Shown piece by piece: positions 1 through 7,747 of a DNA stretch of 64,000 bases. Made by a program: the position numbers and the translations under genes. This DNA is from Luminiphilus sp051201685 (GTDB taxonomy: Bacteria > Pseudomonadota > Gammaproteobacteria > Pseudomonadales > Halieaceae). Position 1 is the stretch's first letter, and every line of letters starts with the position of its first letter. The notes under the pieces are model-generated. The model was given only the letters and a program-made list of their open reading frames with translations, did no database searches and was not told the origin of the DNA. The stretch is taken from positions 2,046,001-2,110,000 of the forward strand of contig NZ_CP179213.1 of the NCBI RefSeq assembly GCF_051201685.1. The letters are read 5' to 3'.

Positions 1-397
1 GAGTGCCCTGCTGCGCCTTTTTTCAGGTTATACAGGTAACAGGCGGGAGTGAAACTGACAATAGAAATCTTCAAGCTCCTCGGCTACGACAATGGAGTCG
101 GCAGCGCCGGTCATCCCGCCTAATTGCCGTCAATAAAAATAATATTGAATTTTGATAATACAAAATGAATTTCGCCATGATGGGGCTCGCTAACAATTCG
201 ACGCCAAGCATCGGGGGAATTGAGGTGTAGGCCAGATAATCACATTAATTCTTCGGGGCGTGGGAGCGTCAGCGACACGTTTTGCACCGAATAATCTCAA
301 CAGGATCTCAAGCCAGATTACTTCGGGTTACAATTACGGCACTGGCAACGGTGCTGACCCTGCGCCCTGTCTCTCTTTTTATTAGGACCCATGAATT
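1..397. other. Intergenic region without a convincing gene
   Basis: No reading frame here has a recognisable product. The stretch around 120-180 is AT-rich and holds an inverted repeat at 149-166 (arms ATTTTG and CAAAAT, 6-base spacer). This could be an operator or promoter region for the MaoC pair that starts at 398. The 20-bp palindrome found four times further right is not seen here. The extreme left edge may hold the end of a gene outside the window, but nothing can be assigned. Confidence 0.5.
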
Positions 398-829
398 ATG
401 CCGGACGCTCGAGCTGCAGAAAGCCCCGCCATTACGCTGGATGAGCAAAGCATTGTCGATTTTGCGCGACTTTTTGATCCTCAGCCCTACCACCTTGACC
501 GTGCGGCAGCAGACGCCTCAATTTTTGGTGGGCTTTGTGCCAGCGGCTGGCAAGTGGGTGCGCTGGCATCACGGCTCACCGGTGAAGCGCTCGCTGCTGA
601 GGGAGTTGCGTACATCACCACCACGAAGGTCAACCATATGCGTTGGCTGCGCCCTACCTTCGTCGATGATCAATTAATTGCACAAGTCTCATTTGGCGAT
701 ACCTTGCCAAGCAGCCCTGTGCCTGGCTGTGACTCCCTCGATGTTGCTGTGGTCCTGAAAGATGCCAAAGATCAAGCAGTGGCTGAGATGACCTGCCGAG
801 TCGCAGTAGCCAAGGACGAAACGCTATGA
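398..829 (+). CDS. MaoC-like hotdog hydratase, catalytically intact subunit
   Basis: This is a 143-residue protein of the MaoC/(R)-hydratase hotdog fold, which hydrates trans-2-enoyl-CoA thioesters. The hydratase motif is present: Asp27, then Pro-x-Pro-Tyr, then His32, followed by an Asp at 34. It is followed by the fold's Gly-rich segment (GGLCASGW, about 44-51). It overlaps the next MaoC gene by 4 bases (ATGA), so the two are co-translated. The partner lacks the catalytic pair, which suggests an active/inactive heterodimer as in the steroid side-chain hydratase ChsH1-ChsH2. The substrate is unknown; the nearby CoA ligase and thiolase-like genes suggest a branched or aryl enoyl-CoA. Confidence 0.8.
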   Translation: MPDARAAESPAITLDEQSIVDFARLFDPQPYHLDRAAADASIFGGLCASGWQVGALASRLTGEALAAEGVAYITTTKVNHMRWLRPTFVDDQLIAQVSFGDTLPSSPVPGCDSLDVAVVLKDAKDQAVAEMTCRVAVAKDETL

Positions 830-1308
830 GTGCCTTGTATTTGCGAAATCGCGGGTTCGAAGATATCCCCGTGGGTGAGTTTCACGTGTTCGGCAGCCAC
901 ACTTTTAGTGAACTTGAAATGATCGAGTTTGCGAAGCGCTACGCACCAACACCCGAATTTATGGATCCCAAAGCTGCTCGCCAATTACGCTGGGGCGGTC
1001 TCGTGGCGACACCTTGGCACCTCTGCGCCATGTGGATGCGCAAAATGGTTGATTACATGGAGGTCTATGCCCAAGGGGTCAATGACGGCCGCAGAAATGG
1101 CGCTGGCGTTGCTATCCTTGAACTCGACTGGCTGGAGCCTGTACGGCCCGGCCATACCCTGACCTACACCTATGAAATAGTCAGCAAGTCGGACAAGGTG
1201 GTTCGCGATCGCTGGGGCATTATTCGCAGTCGCAATGAAGCGTTTAACCAATACGGTAATAAGGTGATGACCTTTGAAATTGATATTTTAGCGGAGCGAA
1301 ACCACTGA
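826..1308 (+). CDS. MaoC-like hotdog protein lacking catalytic residues
   Basis: A 160-residue hotdog protein of the MaoC superfamily. Aligned to the upstream partner, the hydratase motif reads YAPTPEFMD: the catalytic Asp is Ala40 and the catalytic His is Phe45. It is therefore unlikely to hydrate on its own. The start overlaps the upstream stop (ATGA). Co-translation with an intact MaoC subunit fits a heterodimer in which this chain shapes the acyl pocket. It could instead be a thioesterase-like or binding protein. It converges on the yeiH-like gene with a gap of 23 bases. Confidence 0.72.
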   Translation: MSALYLRNRGFEDIPVGEFHVFGSHTFSELEMIEFAKRYAPTPEFMDPKAARQLRWGGLVATPWHLCAMWMRKMVDYMEVYAQGVNDGRRNGAGVAILELDWLEPVRPGHTLTYTYEIVSKSDKVVRDRWGIIRSRNEAFNQYGNKVMTFEIDILAERNH

Positions 1309-1309
1309 C

Positions 1310-1324
1310 TGGTCGAAGCGACCA
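1310..1324. terminator. Short hairpin between convergent genes
   Basis: A perfect 6-bp stem (TGGTCG/CGACCA) with an AAG loop lies in the 23-base gap between the convergent maoC and yeiH-like genes. No T-run follows on either strand, so it is a weak candidate for a bidirectional terminator. Confidence 0.3.
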
Positions 1325-1331
1325 ATGACTA

Positions 1332-2333
1332 CTAAGCTATCCAAAGCAGATAAGCCACAATAACCGCCGCAATAAAAAACGTTTCACCGACAATTAACAA
1401 AACGGGCTTCATCCCAATGGTCATGACCTCCTGCATGGAGGTCCGTATTCCCAAAGCGGCAATTGCCACCAAGAGCAGCACAGGGGCAAGATTGGCCACT
1501 GGCTGAATAACCTCTGAAGGTATGAAACCAGAGCTGTTCACCGCGAATAAAACAATGAAGCCAATGAGAAACAGAGGAACGGCAGGCGCTTTTTGCCGAT
1601 CCACGGCTGCACTGACTTTGGTGCGAAAAACAATCCCTATCATCAACACCACCGGCACCAACATTGCCACTCGAAGGAGCTTGATGAAAGTCCCCAAATC
1701 GCCTGTTGCGGGTGACACGCTGTAGCCAGCTCCGACTACTTGCGCAACATCATGAATTGTTGCGCCGATAAAAATTCCCATTTCCTGGTCATTCAACTGC
1801 AATACATCCCCGATAATCGGGTAGAGCACCATGGCAATGGTACTCAAGCTAGTTACTCCAATAATGGTAAAAAGCGTTTGACGCTGGGTATCTGGCCCTT
1901 TTGGCAGCACGCTGCTAATCGCCATCGCCGCCGAAGCGCCGCAAATCGCCACGCTGCCCCCCGTCAGTACACCCAACTGCCGGTCACAACCCAAGAGTCG
2001 GCTCAACACAACACCAAACAGCAGGGTTGCTAGCACTGCAAATATAACAAGTAACACGGGGGTCCACCCTAGCGAGGCTACATCTGCCACGGTAAGACGC
2101 AACCCCAGCAATGCCACACCTAACCGCAGGGCCTTCACCGCTGCCAACTCTAAGCCTGGTCCCACGCGAGGGGTTTCGTTTAAAAAATGAAAGGCCATGC
2201 CGAGTAGTAGGCCCATTAGCATGGCAGGGGCACCGTAACGCTGGGCAATAAACGAGGCCGCAAGCGCCACCGCTGTGGCTACAGCGACACCGGGAAAGTA
2301 ATGTGCCCAGGCGGTGGTTAGACGGTCGATCAC
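1332..2333 (-). CDS. YeiH/UPF0324 family inner-membrane transporter
   Basis: A 333-residue polytopic membrane protein of the YeiH family (often annotated as putative sulfate exporter). Family signatures visible are a GGSVAICGASAAMAIS segment near residue 125 and GATIHDVAQVVGAGYSVS near 190. About ten hydrophobic segments cover the chain. The start ATG overlaps the iorB stop (ATGA), so it is the last gene of the cyclase-iorA-iorB operon. That context hints at transport of an acid or ion linked to aryl-keto-acid metabolism, but the substrate of this family is not well established. Confidence 0.85.
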   Translation of the reverse strand: MIDRLTTAWAHYFPGVAVATAVALAASFIAQRYGAPAMLMGLLLGMAFHFLNETPRVGPGLELAAVKALRLGVALLGLRLTVADVASLGWTPVLLVIFAVLATLLFGVVLSRLLGCDRQLGVLTGGSVAICGASAAMAISSVLPKGPDTQRQTLFTIIGVTSLSTIAMVLYPIIGDVLQLNDQEMGIFIGATIHDVAQVVGAGYSVSPATGDLGTFIKLLRVAMLVPVVLMIGIVFRTKVSAAVDRQKAPAVPLFLIGFIVLFAVNSSGFIPSEVIQPVANLAPVLLLVAIAALGIRTSMQEVMTIGMKPVLLIVGETFFIAAVIVAYLLWIA

Positions 2334-3832
2334 TGAGCAACCTGTGTGATTAAGGATGACTCACTCTGAATTAAATCATCAAAAACAGCCGAATCTTCCC
2401 CCAACATCGCAGCCTTTTGCGCTCGACGAATAAAATCTGCTGTCACCACATCCTGCGCTTTTACCGCATCTAAAATGGCGAGTAACCGCGAGGTCGTTCG
2501 GTGTCGCGTTGCGCCATACCCCTTGACCATGCCACCGCAATCAGCAATAGCTTTTGCAACCTCTGTCGAGGGTGCCGTCAACACAGCAGAGAACCAGCGG
2601 TCGATCATTTCCCATTCCTGACTAAAACCCAGAGTTTTACGACGGCCACCTTTGAGTGCTGCGAGCCGTCGCAATGCCCACTGAGTCAGCACCTTGTCTG
2701 TTCGCAATTTTCTAGCGCCCAACACGGAGCCCAAGACTTTTGTCAGCAAATCGGAGTTCAACAATCGCTGCCCCCATGCTTTAGGGAGTAGCGCGGCAAC
2801 TTCTTCAACCCGCGGATGGAAAAATTCGGTGACCTGAATGTACTGACCTGCAGCTGCACGAACTTCCTCACGAATTTCCGCCTCTCGAGCAGGCCGGCAC
2901 TTAAGCTGCGCTACTCTTGGAATATCCTCAAAGGCCATCCACAGCGCCAGCCACCGAGCTGTCTCCTCGGTCAGGCCATAGCTGTCTTGCCCACCATCAA
3001 TACCCACCACTTGCGTAACTCGCTGAAGAAAGTCTAGGGCATAAGCTTCATCTTGATAATCCAGCAGACGGACTACCCCTTGATAAACAACCTCATGGAC
3101 TTCCTGCGGCAAGGCAGCAATCAGTGGTAACAGCCTAGCCCCCAAAGGTGTTGTGGCGTCAGGCAAACCAAACGCCGATGGGGGAACAGGGTCATAAAGT
3201 GCCACACCCCCCGATTGCGCTCGATCAAAACTTTCGTCAAAAGCAGCGCGGTTTGCCGCCGCGCCCTTTCCGGTTGCAAGGACTTCAGTAAAGACATCTC
3301 GCTGGAAAGGCAACACCCCTGTTCCGGCGATAGCTCCAAACAAGCCTGCAGAAATGACCGTGCCATGACGCTGCACTAGCTCGAGCAAATCGAAATGCAC
3401 GAAGCGATTGGCGTAGCGTGTCGAAAGGTCAAGAATAAAACCCGTATCAGCAGTACCGTCTGTGGTATCGCTTTTTTCAGTGATGCCGTATACCCGATGG
3501 TCTGAAGAAATTAGCGTGGTTCGCTCCGGTGATACAAAGCCGCGACTGATCATTCTGCCCGCCTCGGCTATCTCAGAGGTCACTGCGATATCAATGTCTC
3601 CTTGGGCGGGAAACAAACTCATGACCGGTTCAGGTTGATCTGCTGAGCGGGGTATAAACTCCAAATAATAAATTGTCGCGCCAGTACGCTGCGCCACTCC
3701 AGCTAACGATGTGCTCTGACAATACCAACCCGAACGCTTTGCGACCTCAATCAGCCAGTTGGTCAGAACGCCACCGCCCTCACCTCCTAGGGCGGCGACA
3801 AGCATATTTATCGTCTTCAACGGCGCACTCAC
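2330..3832 (-). CDS. iorB: Indolepyruvate:ferredoxin oxidoreductase beta subunit
   Basis: Subunit of the enzyme that oxidatively decarboxylates indolepyruvate and other aryl-pyruvates to aryl-acetyl-CoA with ferredoxin as acceptor. The N-terminal part has the oxidoreductase gamma/beta-domain signature (AALGGEGGGVLTNWL, then a STSLAGVAQRTG segment). The chain is about 500 residues, far longer than the roughly 200-residue archaeal IorB. The extra C-terminal part matches the long proteobacterial form (DUF6537 type). I start it at the GTG whose last bases overlap the iorA stop (GTGA). An upstream in-frame start at 3874 would overlap iorA by 46 bases. yeiH follows with an ATGA overlap. Confidence 0.85.
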   Translation of the reverse strand: MSAPLKTINMLVAALGGEGGGVLTNWLIEVAKRSGWYCQSTSLAGVAQRTGATIYYLEFIPRSADQPEPVMSLFPAQGDIDIAVTSEIAEAGRMISRGFVSPERTTLISSDHRVYGITEKSDTTDGTADTGFILDLSTRYANRFVHFDLLELVQRHGTVISAGLFGAIAGTGVLPFQRDVFTEVLATGKGAAANRAAFDESFDRAQSGGVALYDPVPPSAFGLPDATTPLGARLLPLIAALPQEVHEVVYQGVVRLLDYQDEAYALDFLQRVTQVVGIDGGQDSYGLTEETARWLALWMAFEDIPRVAQLKCRPAREAEIREEVRAAAGQYIQVTEFFHPRVEEVAALLPKAWGQRLLNSDLLTKVLGSVLGARKLRTDKVLTQWALRRLAALKGGRRKTLGFSQEWEMIDRWFSAVLTAPSTEVAKAIADCGGMVKGYGATRHRTTSRLLAILDAVKAQDVVTADFIRRAQKAAMLGEDSAVFDDLIQSESSLITQVAQ

Positions 3833-6015
3833 AGCCTTGCCCGCTCCCCTCGGCGAAGATCGCGGTCTCGCCACCAGTTGCGAACACGCAAACGCAACCC
3901 ATGACGAAGTCGTTCAAAGCGCGTGGGGTTGTAAACAAGATCAATCTGAGAAAAGGACGGGCACAATACAGCGCTGTGTGCGTTAGTCCCACAAACCCCA
4001 CACCCCACGCAACTATTGTCTACATAAGAAACAGGATCGACGCGTAAAGGGTCTGGGTTATCTTTAATGGTTAGCGAGGGACAACCTGATAGACGGATAC
4101 ACCCGTGGTCACCGGTGCAAGTCTCAGCATCGATGTAAAAACGTGCTCTATCAACACGCTGCCCCGTATCGATCGCTTTTTTCAGCAGGGGTTTTATCCG
4201 CCGCTGACGGTTGAGCATACATTCACCCTCTGCGATCACGACTTTGAGGCCCGGCGCGTCTGTTGTTAACGCATCATGCAAGGTGTGCTTCATCGCCTCT
4301 ATATTGTAGGTGCTCACGGTTTGCAGCCACTCGACACCTGCCCCTCGACACGCATCCTCAATGTTTTGCCACTGTTCACGCTGGGGACGCTGGGCGTCGA
4401 TCGTCGATGCAATCAAATTCGGCTCTACTAACGAGGGAATATCCTGCCCACCCGTTGCCGCCGAATAGCCGTTATCAATAATAATGAGCAGCCCATCGTG
4501 GCCATTGAACACCGCGCTGGTCACGCCACTGGTCAATCCGTTATGCCAAAAACCGCCATCGCCCATAATGCTGATGGCCTTGTGAGGTAATGCATGACGC
4601 ATTCCGGAAGAGCTCGCCAGCGACAACCCGTAACCCATAATCGTGTTGCCGAGGTTAAATGGAGCTGCGGTGGCAAAGGAGTGACAACCAATGTCTGATG
4701 ATATGTGGAAAGGACCTATTTCCTCCTGCAGCTGCTTAATAGCAGAAAACAGAGGCCGTTCCGGACAACCGGTACAGAGCCCCGCAGGCCTAGGGGGCAA
4801 ATTCTCCATGAGTGCGGCAATATCATCGTCACTCACAGGGGTTTGCAAGGCCAGCACCGACGCCATGTCCAATTCCAGAGGAATCTGCGTGTCTTTAGCA
4901 GCCAACAAAAATCGAGTTACACCTTCCAGCATGACTTGGCCGGTGTACTCTCCGGCCATGGGCATAATGTCTTTGCCATACACTCGCGTTTGAATGTCAC
5001 GGCGTCTCAAAATCGTTTGTATGCCCTGCTCTATGTACTCAGGCTGCCCCTCTTCAAGCACCAGCACTTGCTCTTTACCGATGCAAAATTCGACCAACTC
5101 ATCGGGTACCAAAGGGTACGCGACGTTCATACAGTAAATAGGCACCTCGGCCTTGCCGTACACGTCGGCCAAACCCTGCCGTTGCAACGCTCGGATGACC
5201 GTATTGTAGGAGCCACCACAGGTAATAATTCCCAGAGACTCATAACGCCCCGGGAAGTGCTCATTGAGCCCCTGCTCACGAATAAATTTAATCGCCGCCG
5301 GCAAACGCTGAGCAATTTTTTCCCGTTCTTGCTCGTACACATAGGGCGGTAATATGATTTTTTCAGGTTCGCGCTGAGGTGTAACAGGCGCCTTATTATT
5401 AAAAACTGGCGCCACGTTGTCTTTGGCAATAAATTCACCCGTTACATGACAGCCGCGAATGCGCATCATGTAAAAGACCGGAGTATTAGAGGCTTCTGAC
5501 AACTCAAAGCCCCGCTCCACCATGTCGGTAATGCTCGTCAGATTGGGTCTTGGGTCCATTAGCCACATTTGAGCCTTCATCGCGAAGGCATAGCTACGCT
5601 CCTGCATGATGCTGGAGCCCTCGCCGTAGTCCTCGCCAACGATCACCAGCGCCCCACCCGTAACACCCGCCGAGGCAAGGTTAGACAGTGCATCTGAGGC
5701 CACATTGGTGCCAACGGTAGACTTCCAAGTGACCGCCCCTCTCAAGGGGTAGTTAATCGATGCCGACAGCATTGCAGCCGCTGTTGCTTCAGAACCGTTC
5801 GCCTCAAAATGTACGCCCAATTCACTCAAAATCTCCTGAGCGTCGTTGAGGACATCCATGAGGTGTGAGATGGGCGAGCCCTGATACCCGCCAACATAGG
5901 ACACCCCAGATTGCAGCAGCGCCTTGGTGATAGCCAAGATACCTTCGCCCTCGAAGATATCCCCTGCACCAGCTCGCAGTTTTTTCACCTCGTCCGAGAA
6001 AGAGCGTTCAGCCAT
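3829..6015 (-). CDS. iorA: Indolepyruvate:ferredoxin oxidoreductase alpha subunit
   Basis: A 728-residue thiamine-diphosphate enzyme. The N-terminal pyrimidine-binding domain is followed by a TPP-binding segment (GDGGFWHNGLTSG and, about 25 residues on, DNGYSAATGGQ). The C-terminal ferredoxin-like domain has Cys633/639/645 and a C669-x2-C672-x2-C675 motif with Cys685, as expected for [4Fe-4S] clusters. With iorB it converts aryl-pyruvates, from transamination of aromatic amino acids, to arylacetyl-CoA. It lies 44 bases downstream of the cyclase gene and overlaps iorB. Its role as feeder for the CoA-thioester pathway to the right is inferred from this context. Confidence 0.92.
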   Translation of the reverse strand: MAERSFSDEVKKLRAGAGDIFEGEGILAITKALLQSGVSYVGGYQGSPISHLMDVLNDAQEILSELGVHFEANGSEATAAAMLSASINYPLRGAVTWKSTVGTNVASDALSNLASAGVTGGALVIVGEDYGEGSSIMQERSYAFAMKAQMWLMDPRPNLTSITDMVERGFELSEASNTPVFYMMRIRGCHVTGEFIAKDNVAPVFNNKAPVTPQREPEKIILPPYVYEQEREKIAQRLPAAIKFIREQGLNEHFPGRYESLGIITCGGSYNTVIRALQRQGLADVYGKAEVPIYCMNVAYPLVPDELVEFCIGKEQVLVLEEGQPEYIEQGIQTILRRRDIQTRVYGKDIMPMAGEYTGQVMLEGVTRFLLAAKDTQIPLELDMASVLALQTPVSDDDIAALMENLPPRPAGLCTGCPERPLFSAIKQLQEEIGPFHISSDIGCHSFATAAPFNLGNTIMGYGLSLASSSGMRHALPHKAISIMGDGGFWHNGLTSGVTSAVFNGHDGLLIIIDNGYSAATGGQDIPSLVEPNLIASTIDAQRPQREQWQNIEDACRGAGVEWLQTVSTYNIEAMKHTLHDALTTDAPGLKVVIAEGECMLNRQRRIKPLLKKAIDTGQRVDRARFYIDAETCTGDHGCIRLSGCPSLTIKDNPDPLRVDPVSYVDNSCVGCGVCGTNAHSAVLCPSFSQIDLVYNPTRFERLRHGLRLRVRNWWRDRDLRRGERARL

Positions 6016-6059
6016 ACTTTCGTTTCCTGCTCATCAAGCGCTAAAGACGGCGTCCGCGC

Positions 6060-6845
6060 TCAGGCAGGCACTAACGCAATGACTCGGCAGGGGCTGCCAG
6101 AGCCGTTTTGAATTTTAAGCGGTGCCGCCACCAATATAGCCCCGGTAGCAGGCAACTCGTCGAGATTGCACAAGCTGGCCAAACCACATTTATTGGCGCC
6201 GTGCATAAGATTGTGACAAGGAAACATGGGGTCTTGTGCAGCGGCCTGTCCAGCGTCAGTCCCTACAGTTTCAGTACCTACGCCAAGAATATCTCGCTCC
6301 TCGGCAAGAAACGTAATAGTAGCAGGATCCCACCCGGGACTGTGATTACCGTCATCGCGCTTATTGAGAAAGTCCTCTGGGTCAGTGCGCTTGGACCAGT
6401 CAGTTCTGTAGAGCACCCAGGCCCCTTTGGGGATCTGACCATGCTCTGCCTCCCAGTTCTTGAGAAACTCTACGGTGAGCAGAAAGTCTTCATCGGCCTG
6501 ACTCTCAGCGGTGGCATCAATAACGACAGCAGGGCCTACAAAAGTACTTGGCGGCAGGGTATCAGTCGCATGGTTTTCATGATCCTTGCCCGTAACCCAG
6601 TGAATCGGCGCGTCAAAATGCGTGCCGGTATGCTCCCCGCACTTTATGTTATTCCAGTACCAAGCCGGTCCACGTTCGTCGTAGCGTGATATTTCTTCCT
6701 TACTAAATGGCCAAGCGTTCTTCCATCCAAACTCTTCAGGCAACTGTAAAATAGGCGTCTCGGACGTGAGCGTCACACTAAGATCAACAACTTTGATGGT
6801 GCCCGACACCAAGCCTGCTGCAACGTCCATAAGTGCATTATTCAT
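6060..6845 (-). CDS. PF04199 cyclase-family metal hydrolase
   Basis: A 261-residue protein of the family that includes arylformamidase KynB and isatin hydrolase. The metal-binding motif HTGTHFDAPIHW is at residues 72-83 (His72, His76, Asp78, His82). Members hydrolyse amide or ring bonds such as N-formylkynurenine or isatin. It is the first gene of the operon with iorA, iorB and yeiH, so an indole-derived or N-aryl substrate is plausible; isatin hydrolysis is my favoured guess. Its promoter region is shared with the divergent ridA-like gene and contains a 20-bp palindrome at 6936-6955. Confidence 0.82.
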   Translation of the reverse strand: MNNALMDVAAGLVSGTIKVVDLSVTLTSETPILQLPEEFGWKNAWPFSKEEISRYDERGPAWYWNNIKCGEHTGTHFDAPIHWVTGKDHENHATDTLPPSTFVGPAVVIDATAESQADEDFLLTVEFLKNWEAEHGQIPKGAWVLYRTDWSKRTDPEDFLNKRDDGNHSPGWDPATITFLAEERDILGVGTETVGTDAGQAAAQDPMFPCHNLMHGANKCGLASLCNLDELPATGAILVAAPLKIQNGSGSPCRVIALVPA

Positions 6846-6935
6846 TTTGCTCCCCCTCGCGTCGCTGCGCGAACACTGAATTTAATAACGGTAGTGCTGC
6901 CATAGTTTGGGCTGGCCTCCTGGCCACTCCCAGTG

Positions 6936-6955
6936 ATACTTTAGGTATAAAGTAT
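6936..6955. promoter_or_regulatory. 20-bp palindromic operator candidate, site A
   Basis: The sequence ATACTTTAGGTATAAAGTAT has 8-bp perfect arms around a GGTA centre. It lies 34 bases before the ridA-like start and about 90 bases before the divergent cyclase start, so it could control both directions. Three close copies occur at 7651, 13528 and 21717. Confidence 0.7.
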
Positions 6956-6989
6956 TACTCTTCACAACTCATTGCAAATGGATTAGCTC

Positions 6990-7382
6990 ATGCATACCAC
7001 CCTACTTCCCGATGGCTGGCCGCGACCCAAAGGCTATGCCAATGGCATTATGGCCCAAGGCAACCATCACATTTTTTGCGGCGGCCAAATTGGCTGGAAT
7101 TCAGATGAGGTTTTTGAAAGCCAGGAATTTTCTGGGCAGCTGCGTCAAGCGCTTCAAAATGTTCTCGCCGTGTTACGGGCAGCCGAGGCAGGCCCAGAAC
7201 ATATGACCCGAATGACTTGGTATATCACCGACAAAAAAGCCTACTTAGGCAATCTGCGAGAGGTGGGGGCAATTTATCGAGAAATCATGGGCAAGCATTA
7301 CCCTGCGATGAGTGTTGTCGAAGTCACTGCCCTAATTGAGGATCAAGCCCTGGTTGAGGTGGAAGTCACTGCAGTTCGATAG
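6990..7382 (+). CDS. RidA/YjgF/RutC-family protein without the catalytic arginine
   Basis: A 130-residue protein of full Rid-family length, with typical segments (ICGGQIGW-like beta strand near residue 30, and the C-terminal VEVEVTAV strand). Classical RidA enzymes that hydrolyse imines use an Arg in the P-x-R-S motif near residue 105. Here that position is Met107 (HYPAMSVVEV), so it probably does another reaction, or binds a ligand. The next gene resembles RutA, and RutA works beside the Rid-family protein RutC in pyrimidine breakdown, so the pairing is informative. It is divergent from the cyclase operon and lies just downstream of palindrome A. Confidence 0.8.
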   Translation: MHTTLLPDGWPRPKGYANGIMAQGNHHIFCGGQIGWNSDEVFESQEFSGQLRQALQNVLAVLRAAEAGPEHMTRMTWYITDKKAYLGNLREVGAIYREIMGKHYPAMSVVEVTALIEDQALVEVEVTAVR

Positions 7383-7747
7383 AGTGCAGCCCGCCTCGGT
7401 TCAGTGGTAGCGGGTTAGCATTGCGCCCCCAGTCAGCGTTTTTGTCACCGCTGCGAGCCATATCGCCGGCGCGTGACCTGCGAACGCCACTACAGCATAA
7501 AAACTTCTTGCTGACGCAAGATGCCATGAACGTCAATGTCTCCTCATTGAGTGTGGATTTAGCAACATTAATTACAACCACAGCTGCTACAGCAGCAACC
7601 TCAATGCCAGCGCGAACCGGCAAACTTTTGGCAGAAACTGCAGCGCATTGATGTTTTAAGCTTAAAGTGTTTCACTCAGAACAGAGTGGTCGATATTACA
7701 GCGCCGCCGACTACTCATGAATCAGCCGCGCACTGGAGTTTAAGACC
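7383..7747. other. Intergenic gap with palindrome B
   Basis: The 365-base gap between the ridA-like and monooxygenase genes contains only short, compositionally odd reading frames that I do not accept as genes. Its clearest content is the 20-bp palindrome at 7651-7670. The gap is long for genes on the same strand, which supports a separate promoter for the monooxygenase. Confidence 0.5.
7651..7670. promoter_or_regulatory. 20-bp palindromic operator candidate, site B
   Basis: ATGTTTTAAGCTTAAAGTGT, with a perfect 12-bp core (TTTAAGCTTAAA), lies 77 bases before the flavin monooxygenase start. It matches the outer and inner positions of sites A, C and D. Confidence 0.7.

Noticed and set aside
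28..114. 28-residue minus-strand frame at the left edge
   Set aside because: Too short, no clear ribosome site and no homology I recognise.
282..677. 131-residue plus-strand frame over the first MaoC gene
   Set aside because: It lies in another frame of the MaoC gene, has no recognisable motif, and the MaoC frame carries the catalytic signature.
3832..3874. Longer iorB start overlapping iorA by 46 bases
   Set aside because: A GTG with a 4-base overlap to the iorA stop fits the family N-terminus better.
7366..7651. Opposite-strand frames of 85 and 76 residues in the gap before the monooxygenase
   Set aside because: Low-complexity, mutually overlapping and without a start signal; they look like chance frames in a regulatory gap.
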